Positions 34,116 to 41,828 of a stretch of DNA of 64,000 bases are shown here, piece after piece (the first letter of the stretch is position 1; each line of letters starts with the position of its first letter). Origin of the DNA: Streptomyces sp. MA5143a. GTDB lineage: Bacteria; Actinomycetota; Actinomycetes; Streptomycetales; Streptomycetaceae. The notes below the pieces were generated by a model. The model searched no databases. It was not told the origin of the DNA and saw only the letters and a list, made by a program, of their open reading frames with translations. Position numbers and translations under genes: made by a program. The stretch covers positions 62,001 through 126,000 of the forward strand of contig NZ_OLMK01000088.1 in assembly GCF_900290235.1 (NCBI RefSeq). The letters run 5' to 3'.

Positions 34116-36005
34116 TCAGCCGGCTTCCATCGGGTACGTCGAGATGATCTGTCCCTTGGTGTTCGCCTTGAGGTAGCCGCCGCCGTAGTCGTTGGCGAGG
34201 TAGACGCTCATGGTCGGCTCGTCGTCGAAGACGCCGGGCGGGTTGATGACGAGGTAGCGGGACGTGGGGTCGTCGACGCCGAGGGTCTTGTCGGCCTTGC
34301 GGAACAGGCCGGGTACGGCGTCCCAGGCGAAGTCGTCCAGGTCGGCGGGGCCGTCCCCGCTGGTGATCGTGCCGCCGGGGCCGTTTTTGACGGCGACGTC
34401 GCCACCCCGGTAGCTGAAGCTGTCATACAGCTTCTCCTTGCCCTTCACGGGCGCCTCGGCCAGCGCGTACTCGGGGTAGACGACATAGCGGGTGACCTTC
34501 GAACCGCCCATGACCGCCTTGAACTTGGCGGCGGTGGTCCGCAGTCCCTCCTCGGTGAGGAGGTCGCCCGTCTTCTTCGAGGTGCCGTCGTCCGCGGCGT
34601 CGGACTTCTCGTCGTCCGTGGTGGCGTCCGCCGACGCCTTGGCACCGGACTCCTTGTCCGCCGCGGGGGACGTCGCCGACGCCCTGGGCTCCTTCACGTC
34701 GTTCCCGGAGTCGGGCAGCAGCGTCCACACCAGGACGCCCGTGAGCGCCGTCGCGGCGACGGACGTCACGACGGCGAGCACGGGGCGTCGCCGTGGAGGT
34801 CTGCCGCCCCCCGTCACCTTGGTGGCGGGCTGGGGCACGGCGCCGAGATCGGGAACGCCGGGCCCGCCCTGGCCCGTAGGGCTCCACGGCGAGGCGCCCC
34901 CGGCGGTCGGCGACCCCGCTCCCCGCGCCCCGGAAGTGGGGAATCCCACCGGTCCGGAGTGAGCCGGTCCAAGCGGCCCCGTCCCGGACGCACCGGTTCC
35001 GGAGGCTCCCGTTCCGGAGGGTCCCGTTCCGGGCGGCGGCGCGAGCCGGTACGACGTGTCGGCGGGCGGCGGCGGACCGAACGACGGAGGCGGGCCGAAG
35101 CCGGGGGCCGGGCCGAAGCCGGGGGTCGCGTCGGCCGGTGCGCCGCCGGTCGCCGGGGGCGCGGCCTGTCCCGCCGCTACGGCGAGCATGCGGTCCACCT
35201 CCTCCGCGCCGGGCCGCGCGAGCGGGTCCTTGACGAGCAGGGCGGTCAATACGCCGGTCAGGGGGCCGGCCTGACGGGGCGGCGGGACGTCCTCGCTGAG
35301 CACCGCGGCGAGCGTGGCGAGCGTGCTGTCCCGGCGCAGGGGATGGTGGGCCTCGACGGCCACGTACAGCATCATCGCGAGGGACCACAGGTCGGACGCC
35401 GGGCCGCCCTCCTTGCCGCTGACCCGCTCCGGCGCCATGTAGTCGGGCGAGCCGATGACGGAACCGGTGGCGGTCAGGCTGGTGGCCTCGCGCACGGCGG
35501 CGATCCCGAAGTCGGTGAGCACGGGGCGTCCGTCGGGGCGCAGCAGGACGTTCGCCGGCTTCACGTCACGGTGCTCGATGCCGACCGCGTGCGCGGCGCG
35601 CAGCGCGTCGAGCACCTCCCGGCCCATGCGGGCCGCCTCGGACGGTTCCAGGCGGCCCCGGTCGAGGCGGTCCTGGAGCGAGCCGCCGGTGAGGAGCTCC
35701 ATCACGATCCACGGGTAGGTGCCCTCGCCGCCGTCGACGATGTGGTGGATGGTGACGACGTTCGGGTGGTGGACGCGGGCGAGGGCCCGGGCCTCCCTCA
35801 GTACGCGTTCACGCAGGGTGCGGGCGCCCTCCGGGTCGTACTCGGCGAGGCCGGGGTCCGGCGGGCGGACCTCCTTCACGGCGACCTCGCGGTGCAACGC
35901 CAGGTCGCGGGCCCGCCAGACCCATCCCATTCCCCCGCCACCAAGCCGCCCGACGAGTTCGAAGCGGCCGTCGATCACCCGTCTGCCGGGCTCCGTTCTG
36001 CTCAT
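34116..36005 (-). CDS. Membrane-anchored Ser/Thr protein kinase (Hanks type)
   Basis: 629 residues. Kinase domain about 14-275: Gly loop GRLGGGGMGWVW, Lys44 in VAVKEV, HRDVKPANVLL with Asp147, DFG 165-167 and APE-type MAPERVSG. A Pro/Gly-rich cytoplasmic linker (with repeated FGPP and GTGASGTG blocks) precedes one membrane helix (PVLAVVTSVAATALTGVLVW). The extracellular part (about 210 residues: acidic linker, then EEGLRTTAAKFKAVMGGSKV) has no PASTA repeats and is not recognised. It likely senses an outside signal and phosphorylates cytoplasmic targets. Monocistronic. Confidence 0.92.
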   Translation of the reverse strand: MSRTEPGRRVIDGRFELVGRLGGGGMGWVWRARDLALHREVAVKEVRPPDPGLAEYDPEGARTLRERVLREARALARVHHPNVVTIHHIVDGGEGTYPWIVMELLTGGSLQDRLDRGRLEPSEAARMGREVLDALRAAHAVGIEHRDVKPANVLLRPDGRPVLTDFGIAAVREATSLTATGSVIGSPDYMAPERVSGKEGGPASDLWSLAMMLYVAVEAHHPLRRDSTLATLAAVLSEDVPPPRQAGPLTGVLTALLVKDPLARPGAEEVDRMLAVAAGQAAPPATGGAPADATPGFGPAPGFGPPPSFGPPPPADTSYRLAPPPGTGPSGTGASGTGASGTGPLGPAHSGPVGFPTSGARGAGSPTAGGASPWSPTGQGGPGVPDLGAVPQPATKVTGGGRPPRRRPVLAVVTSVAATALTGVLVWTLLPDSGNDVKEPRASATSPAADKESGAKASADATTDDEKSDAADDGTSKKTGDLLTEEGLRTTAAKFKAVMGGSKVTRYVVYPEYALAEAPVKGKEKLYDSFSYRGGDVAVKNGPGGTITSGDGPADLDDFAWDAVPGLFRKADKTLGVDDPTSRYLVINPPGVFDDEPTMSVYLANDYGGGYLKANTKGQIISTYPMEAG

Positions 36006-36095
36006 GCGGGGAGCCTAGACGGAGGCGACGACAACAGGGACGGTGAGTCCCGGTTCGTGAGGAATCGGAGATCAACCGCGGACCGCGTGTCGCCG

Positions 36096-36320
36096 TCAGG
36101 GCAGGACGTTGACCGTGCCGATGTCGACGTAGCCGCCCAGCGCGGCCGAGCCGCCGGCCGGGGTGCGGTAGCCGAGGGAGGCGATCAGCGCGTAGGTGCT
36201 GCCCGGCTTGAGGCCGGTGAGCGTGGTCTGCTGGGAGTACCCGTGGTCCGTGCTCGTGAGCGTCGACGAGATCGGCGGCACCCACGACTTCACGACCCCG
36301 CCGCAACCGCTGCAGGACAC
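36096..36320 (-). pseudogene. 3' remnant of a secreted-protein gene (minus strand)
   Basis: About 75 codons reading SCSGCGGVVKSWVPPISSTL then GYSQQTTLTGLKPGSTYALI and an end YVDIGTVNVLP: the beta-rich C-terminus of an extracellular protein (fibronectin-III-like turn LKPGSTY). No start, signal peptide or RBS; the upstream frame is Arg-rich noise. It abuts a plus-strand remnant at about 36330, so both 5' ends are missing. Confidence 0.5.
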
Positions 36321-36331
36321 GGGCGCCGACG

Positions 36332-36622
36332 GCCTGCGGTGACGAGCCGCCCGGCTCCGTCCCCGACGACGGCCCGTGTGTCGCCTGGGAGGCCGCCACA
36401 TGCGGCACGCCGGCGGCCGGGCCGTCGGAGAAAACCGCCCTGCCGGATCCGGTCGTGTCCGACGACCCCACCGTCGAGCCTTGGGAGCCCACCGACCCCT
36501 ACGTCCCGGACGTTCCCGGCGCGGTGGTCGAGGAGTCGGGCTGTGCCTACTGGGGTGAGATCGGCTGCGGCGACGACTTGACCATCACCGATCCGCCGCC
36601 CGACCTGCGGCCGTGGTCCTGA
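36332..36622 (+). pseudogene. 3' remnant of an acidic Cys-containing protein gene (plus strand)
   Basis: 97 codons (ACGDEPPGSVPDDGPCVAWE, then DPTVEPWEPTDPYVPDVPG and GCAYWGEIGCGDD) with genuine-looking composition and four or more cysteines but no start or RBS; the frame upstream is Arg-rich. It looks like the C-terminal part of a secreted acidic protein. Its end overlaps the convergent small membrane-protein gene by 38 bases. Paired with the minus-strand remnant it suggests one deletion removed the shared 5' ends. Confidence 0.5.
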
Positions 36623-36905
36623 ACCACGGGGCGCCGCCGGTGTGACGGGCGGGCGACATGGTGCGGACCTCACCCGCTTCGGCCGGCCGCCGGCCCTGCA
36701 ACCACCGGCTCGTCATCGTCAGCAGCCCGGTGAAGACGACGAGGAAGAGGACGGACAGCCACATGGGCCGGCTTCCGGGCTGTACCCATCCCTCCCATGC
36801 GGCCAGGGCCGCCCACCCGGAGGCCGCCACCGCGTAGAAGGCGCGCATGCGGCGCAGTTGACGTACGACCCGCTGGGGCATGGGGTGATCGCTCTCGGAT
36901 GCCAT
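36585..36905 (-). CDS. Small two-helix membrane protein
   Basis: 106 residues. MASESDHPMPQRVVRQLRRM is followed by helices AFYAVAASGWAALAAWEGWV and MWLSVLFLVVFTGLLTMTSR and a basic tail. No family recognised. No clear SD before ATG 36905, and M9 is an alternative start. The region downstream is the remnant described above. Confidence 0.6.
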   Translation of the reverse strand: MASESDHPMPQRVVRQLRRMRAFYAVAASGWAALAAWEGWVQPGSRPMWLSVLFLVVFTGLLTMTSRWLQGRRPAEAGEVRTMSPARHTGGAPWFRTTAAGRAADR

Positions 36906-37191
36906 GCCGGGCCGTGTACCCCCGACGGTCCCCAAATCACTGCCGCGGCACCCGGATTCCGGCGGCGCGTCCGCCCGAGGCCGGGTGACGACGTCGCCGT
37001 GCGTCGCGCGCACGCCACGACGGCCCGCCGGTTCACCGCGTTGCGCCGGCTCCCGCACCGGCCCACGTGGTGCACCGGCCCTCTTGTCCGCTTCGAGCCC
37101 ACCGCGTGTGGAGCCTCCCGCTCCGCTCTCCCACCAGCATGGAAGAGGTCCGAGCGGGCAGACGGTGTCCCCCGAGACGTTGGAGGATGCC

Positions 37192-37764
37192 ATGGCCATG
37201 ACCGAGCAGCCGACCGACCCGGCGGGCCAGGAGACCGCCCGCCGCGCGTCCGGCGACGAGCGCGGCCCGGCGCGCGGTGGCGAGGGGCCGGAAGCGGCGC
37301 ACGAGAGAGTCAACCGGCGCTGGAACGAGATCCTTCAGGAGACACGGGTCACCCAGACCGGTGTGCAGATCCTCTTCGGGTTTCTGCTCAGCGTCGCCTT
37401 CACCGCGTCGTTCAAGGAGTTGGAGGCGCTGGACCGCGGGATCTACGTCACCACCGTGGTGCTCGGCGCGTCGGCGACCGGAGCGCTGATAGCACCCGTC
37501 TCCATGCACCGTTTCCTGTCGGGTCAGCGCATGAAGGACGACCTGGTGGAGACGGCCGGGCGGCTGATGATGTGCGGGATGGTCCTGCTGGCGCTGACCA
37601 TCGGCTGCACGCTGCTGCTGATCCTGCGTTTCGTGGTCCCGGGGGTCCTCGCCGAGGTGCTCGTCGGCGGGGTCATGCTGTGGTTCGGCCTGTGCTGGTA
37701 CGTGCTCCCGCTGGTCCTGCGCCGCCGCGCCGCCCGGCGCTCCCGGGCTCGCGACGACGCGTAG
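37192..37764 (+). CDS. DUF6328-type four-helix membrane protein
   Basis: 190 residues from ATG 37192 with TTGGAGGATGCC upstream. A polar N-terminus (to about 45) leads to NRRWNEILQETRVTQTGVQI, helix LFGFLLSVAFTASF, and three more helices (VTTVVLGASATGALIAPVSM, LMMCGMVLLALTIGCTLLLI, VLVGGVMLWFGLCWYVLPLV). The RWNELLQELRVTQTGVQILF-type start is the signature of the actinobacterial DUF6328 family; function unknown. Confidence 0.8.
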   Translation: MAMTEQPTDPAGQETARRASGDERGPARGGEGPEAAHERVNRRWNEILQETRVTQTGVQILFGFLLSVAFTASFKELEALDRGIYVTTVVLGASATGALIAPVSMHRFLSGQRMKDDLVETAGRLMMCGMVLLALTIGCTLLLILRFVVPGVLAEVLVGGVMLWFGLCWYVLPLVLRRRAARRSRARDDA

Positions 37765-37820
37765 CCCCCTCCCCCGACGGCCACCCGACGTCGGCGGAAT
37801 CTCAGGCCGGCTGCGGAATC

Positions 37821-38342
37821 TCAGAACTGCGGCTGCGGAGTCTCACGCGGCTTCGGCGGGAGCGGGAACAGCAGGCAGCTGCTGGTCGCGTGGGCGAGGA
37901 GACGGTCCTGGTCGTCGATCAGTCTCGCCTCGGCCAGCGCGGTCCGGCGGCCGCCGTTGAGGACCGTGCCGACGGCGCGGACCCGGCCGGTGTCCACCGT
38001 GATGCGCCGCAGGAACTTCACGTTCAGGTCGAGGGAGGTGTACGCCATGCCCGCGGGAAGCGTGGACTGCACGGCGCAGCCCGCCGCCGAGTCGAGCAGG
38101 GTGGCGAAGACACCGCCGTGCACGCTGCCGATCGGGTTGTAGTGCTCCTCGCCCGGAAGCAGCGAGAACACCGCCCGGCCGAACTCCACCTCTTCGAGCG
38201 CCATGTCCAGCGTGGCCGAGACGGGCGGGGCCGGCAGTCGGCCGGCTCTCAGCTCGCGCAGGAACTCCAGGCCGGAGACGCGGCCCACGGCAGCGGCCGT
38301 CAGCTCGGGGTCCTCCCACTCGTACGTACGTATCCGCCCCAC
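37821..38342 (-). CDS. PaaI-type hotdog thioesterase
   Basis: 173 residues from GTG 38342, placed after GGGAGG; an upstream GTG 38363 is possible. Hotdog fold with SVHGGVFATLLDSAAGCAVQ (HGG catalytic loop) and YTSLDLNVKFLRRI. Hydrolyses acyl-CoA thioesters in the cytoplasm; substrate unknown. Divergent from an HxlR gene, with palindrome 38376-38392 between. Bases 37790-37850 contain three near-copies of TGCGGAATCTCA overlapping its 3' end. Confidence 0.85.
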   Translation of the reverse strand: MGRIRTYEWEDPELTAAAVGRVSGLEFLRELRAGRLPAPPVSATLDMALEEVEFGRAVFSLLPGEEHYNPIGSVHGGVFATLLDSAAGCAVQSTLPAGMAYTSLDLNVKFLRRITVDTGRVRAVGTVLNGGRRTALAEARLIDDQDRLLAHATSSCLLFPLPPKPRETPQPQF

Positions 38343-38375
38343 AGCCCCTGCCTCCCGCTTCACCCTGCCCAGCTG

Positions 38376-38392
38376 ACTTCGTTGATCGAAGT
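38376..38392. promoter_or_regulatory. HxlR operator candidate ACTTCG-N5-CGAAGT
   Basis: Six-base arms around TTGAT in the divergent thioesterase/HxlR promoter region. Confidence 0.55.
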
Positions 38393-38448
38393 TAGCCGTC
38401 GCGTCTTCTGACTGTCAATGTCGAAGCCAGAGTCCCTACCATGACCGC

Positions 38449-38925
38449 ATGGAGTGGCTTGAGGTGAGTACGGAGGACTGCCCCGTACAGCGCACGCTCG
38501 ATGTGGTGGGCGAGAAGTGGAGCCTGCTGATCCTGCGGGACGCGGTCAACGGCGTACGCCGGTTCGACGACTTCCGCCGTCACATGGGGGTGTCCGAGGC
38601 CGTCCTGAGCGATCGGCTCCGGAAGCTGACGGCCGCCGGCATCCTGACCACCGTCCCCTACCGGGACCCCGGCAGCCGCGCCCGCAACGAGTACCGGCTC
38701 ACCCCCAAGGGGTGGGATCTGTGGCCGGTCCTGATCGCGCTGCGCCAGTGGGGAGAGGCGCACGCCGCCGCCCCGGGGGGTCCCGTGCTCGACGTCCGGC
38801 ATGCCGACTGCGGGGCCCCGGTCCGCGTGGTGGTGGAATGCGCGACCGAACACACCGAGCTGACCCCGAGGGACGTCACGGCTCGACCGGGAGCGGGAGC
38901 CCGTCGGCGCAACAGAGAGGACTGA
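38449..38925 (+). CDS. HxlR-family regulator
   Basis: 158 residues. CPVQRTLDVVGEKWSLLILR with the N-terminal family Cys, recognition helix FRRHMGVSEAVLSDRLRKL, wing YRDPGSRARNEYRLTPKGWD, and an extra C-terminal zinc-ribbon-like tail (HADCGAPVRVVVECATEH). Probably represses the divergent thioesterase. No SD, so likely leaderless. Confidence 0.9.
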   Translation: MEWLEVSTEDCPVQRTLDVVGEKWSLLILRDAVNGVRRFDDFRRHMGVSEAVLSDRLRKLTAAGILTTVPYRDPGSRARNEYRLTPKGWDLWPVLIALRQWGEAHAAAPGGPVLDVRHADCGAPVRVVVECATEHTELTPRDVTARPGAGARRRNRED

Positions 38926-39081
38926 ACCGGGGGTGGAGCACCTCACCACGGCAGACCGGCGCCCCGCCCGGCTCCGACCGGTTCGCGGTGCGTGAAGCGG
39001 TGTCGGCCGGGCATTCGGTTGTTCGGGCTCGCCCGGTATCCCGTGGCGTTCTGGGCGTCATGGGCCAGTTGGAGGTGTGGC

Positions 39082-40290
39082 ATGCTCTACGACCCGATGT
39101 CGGCTCCCCCGGCGTCCGTCGGCGCTCCCGACGCCGCGGCGCGCAAGCAGCGTCTGCGCAGGCGCCTGGAGCGGCTGATCGGCGTGGCCGCCACCGAAGG
39201 CAATGACCTCGTGCCGCTGCGCAACGGTGACGAGATCTTCCCCGCGATGCTCGGGGCGATCCGCTCCGCCCGGCACACGATCGACATGATGACGTTCGTG
39301 TACTGGCGGGGTCAGATCGCCCGTGACTTCGCCGCCGCCCTGGCCGAACGGGCCGACGCGGGTGTGCGCGTGCGGCTGCTGCTCGACGGCTTCGGCGCCA
39401 AGGAGATCGAGGGGCGACTGCTGGACCTCATGACCGACGCGGGCGTGCAGGTGGCCTGGTTCCGCAAGCCGGTGTGGCTGTCGCCGTTCAAGCAGAACCA
39501 CCGCTGCCACCGGAAGGCTCTCGTCGTCGACGAGGACACGGCCTTCACCGGCGGCGTCGGCATAGCGGAGGAATGGTGCGGCGACGCCCGTACGCCCTCC
39601 GAGTGGCGGGACACCCATGTCCAGGTCCGCGGGCCGGCCGTGGACGGGATCGCCGCCGCCTTCGCGCAGAACTGGGCCGAGTGCCACGACGAACTCTTCG
39701 ACCATCGCGACCGCTTCACCGAACACCCGCAGGTGGGCTCGTCGGTGGTGCAGGTCGTGCGGGGCTCCGCGAGCATCGGCTGGCAGGACATGCAGACCCT
39801 CATCCGGGTGATGCTCACCTCCGCCGAGGAACGCTTCCGGCTCGCCACCGCCTACTTCGCCCCCGACACCTACTTCATCGACCTGCTCCGCGACACCGCG
39901 CGCCGGGGAGTACGCGTCGAGATCCTGCTGCCCGGCCCGCACACCGACCAGCGGGCCTGTCAGCTCGCCGGCCAGCACCACTACACCCGGCTGCTCCAGG
40001 CCGGTGTGCGCATCCGCCAGTTCCAGCCGACCATGATGCACGCCAAGATCATCACGGTGGACTCGGTCGCCGCGCTCATCGGGTCCACCAACTTCAACCG
40101 GCGCTCCATGGACCACGACGAGGAGGTCATGCTCGCCGTCCTGGACGAGGAGTTCACGGCCGCGCTCGACCGCGACTACGACGCGGACCTCGAGAACAGC
40201 GTGGACATCGACCTCGCCCGATGGAGACGCCGAGCGTGGCTCCAACGCGCCAAGGAAGCGGCGGTCACCCCCATCCGCCGCTTCCTCTGA
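39082..40290 (+). CDS. Phospholipase D-like / cardiolipin synthase-type protein
   Basis: 402 residues from ATG 39082, seven bases after GGAGG. Two HKD half-sites: HRKALVVDEDTAFTGG in the first half and HAKIITVDSVAALIGSTN in the second, plus FVYWRGQIARDFAAALAERA. No obvious membrane helix, unlike classical cardiolipin synthases, so it is a soluble or peripheral member that transfers or hydrolyses phosphatidyl groups. Confidence 0.9.
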   Translation: MLYDPMSAPPASVGAPDAAARKQRLRRRLERLIGVAATEGNDLVPLRNGDEIFPAMLGAIRSARHTIDMMTFVYWRGQIARDFAAALAERADAGVRVRLLLDGFGAKEIEGRLLDLMTDAGVQVAWFRKPVWLSPFKQNHRCHRKALVVDEDTAFTGGVGIAEEWCGDARTPSEWRDTHVQVRGPAVDGIAAAFAQNWAECHDELFDHRDRFTEHPQVGSSVVQVVRGSASIGWQDMQTLIRVMLTSAEERFRLATAYFAPDTYFIDLLRDTARRGVRVEILLPGPHTDQRACQLAGQHHYTRLLQAGVRIRQFQPTMMHAKIITVDSVAALIGSTNFNRRSMDHDEEVMLAVLDEEFTAALDRDYDADLENSVDIDLARWRRRAWLQRAKEAAVTPIRRFL

Positions 40291-40322
40291 ACCACCGGCC
40301 CGGGGGTCGGGCGTACGAGGTG

Positions 40323-40979
40323 CTAGAAGTGCCGCAGGCGCATCAGGAACTGGCAGCCGCCGGCACGGTTGTCGGCGTCGACCTTCACCGTGACGGGAGT
40401 TCCGGCGAAGGCCGAGCGGTGCTGGCCCGCGGGCAAGGCGTCCGGGCACTGGCCGGCGTCACCGTCGGGGAAGAACTGGACGTCGAGGACGATGTTGCCG
40501 GTCACGGTGAAGGTGAGGTCGCACCAGCCCGGCCGGCCGTCGGTGTCGACCCGCACGGCCTGCCCGAACACCGGGATCGGCAGGATCGGAACGGCGTTGT
40601 TGCCCTGCTGGCTCCCGCACTGACCGGCGTCACCGCCGGCGCTCGGCCGGAGCGAGTAGTTGATGGAGGCCCCCGCGAGGGCCCTGTCCGGGTCGTAGAC
40701 GCCGAACGCGAGCTGGCAGCCGCCGGAACGGCCGTCGGTGTCGAAGCGGATGGCCTGCGTCCAGTCCGGCGAGGCGGCCCACTGCTCGCCGGTCCTCCCA
40801 CCGCACTGGCCCGCGTCGCCGTCCGCGTTGAACTGGATGCCGAGTTGCGGAGCGACGCCGCGCGGGGCGGCTTCCGTCGCGTACGCCGCCGTGCTGGACA
40901 GACCGGCACCCATGAACGCGGCTGCGGCCAGCACGCCGGCCAGTGATCTCCGCCGTCCGGCCCTCCGTAAGCCCCTCAT
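40323..40979 (-). CDS. Secreted triple-repeat protein of unknown function
   Basis: 218 residues from ATG 40979, after GAGGAGA. Signal peptide RRSLAGVLAAAAFMGAGLSS, cleavage near AYA. The mature part has three approximate 50-residue repeats, each opening GDAGQC and ending with a V-D-TDGRxGxC pattern (IRFDTDGRSGGCQLAF; VRVDTDGRPGWCDLTF; VKVDADNRAGGCQFLM), so cysteines pair once per repeat. Acidic DTDGR loops could bind calcium or sugar. Codon 4 is TTA (40970-40968), suggesting bldA-dependent expression. No family recognised. Confidence 0.8.
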   Translation of the reverse strand: MRGLRRAGRRRSLAGVLAAAAFMGAGLSSTAAYATEAAPRGVAPQLGIQFNADGDAGQCGGRTGEQWAASPDWTQAIRFDTDGRSGGCQLAFGVYDPDRALAGASINYSLRPSAGGDAGQCGSQQGNNAVPILPIPVFGQAVRVDTDGRPGWCDLTFTVTGNIVLDVQFFPDGDAGQCPDALPAGQHRSAFAGTPVTVKVDADNRAGGCQFLMRLRHF

Positions 40980-41828
40980 ACGAGCGTCTCCTCGCAGTTC
41001 GTGGGCGCGACGGACGAGCCCGCCGCGCCGCTGTCCTGTACCGACGGGCCGGCAGTCCCGGCCGGTCCAGACCGCAGTATTGATCGCGGACGTCCTGGCC
41101 GTATCGCCATGAACACGCCAATCTTTGGCCCCTGAACGAGACGGGTTCGACGGTCGCGGATCGAAGCGGCGGCGGCGCCTCTGCGCGTCACACGGCGGGT
41201 TTCGAGGTCGAACGAGGGGCCGAGGGGCGCGCACCCGGCAGGGCTCACACGGCGCCGGGGGTCGCGGGCCGGTCGATCAGGAGATGTTGTCGGCCAATGT
41301 GACGCCCTCCCGCAACGACACGGCAAGCACTCTCATCCCGTGGACGGCGGCCGCGCCCCGGCCGCTCTCCGGGACGCGCCGCGTACGGGCGGACGGTTCC
41401 GCTGTTTCGCGTCGCAACGACCCCGCTCCGCACTCTTCGAGGAACGACGCGGGCCGCCCCCCTCCCGATGCACGACCGCAACGCGTCGAACCGGCTGTGC
41501 ACGGGCGCGATCCCGCGGCGGGAGCGACACAAGCGGAACGGCGAGCACCGCATCTCGTGGCTCAACAGGCGTCTAATTCCGGCCCCTTGAGCACCCTCCC
41601 AAGGGCATCCGGGCCCTTGTTCGGGCTCCGCGAGCATGATTAGGCTCCTGCTCGCTTTCGCACTTCCTGCACATATTCCACGCATCACGACCGATGTCGG
41701 CGAATCTCCCCTTGCATTGGCATGCGCATGTCGCATGCGGTGCGCGGGTGGGCTGCGCGGCGCAGCAAGGGGGGTGAAGGACCATCGACGCGTTCCACAC
41801 ACGCCGTCCGGCCGACGGCGAGTCGCCG
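40980..41828. other. Long intergenic region upstream of the RiPP locus
   Basis: 849 bases. No supported gene; open frames are GC-shadow. It contains the GCGAGCA-N12-TGCTCGC repeat and an AT-richer patch (41640-41720) that is a good place for the RiPP operon promoter. Confidence 0.5.
41630..41655. promoter_or_regulatory. Inverted repeat GCGAGCA-N12-TGCTCGC upstream of RiPP operon
   Basis: Seven-base perfect arms, about 175 bases before the exporter gene; operator or weak hairpin. Confidence 0.45.

Noticed and set aside
33978..36331. Very long plus-strand open frame opposite the Ser/Thr kinase
   Set aside because: Low-complexity Arg/Gly/Val composition, no RBS, and the minus strand encodes a full kinase. 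Only the last part (36332-36622, different frame) looks real.
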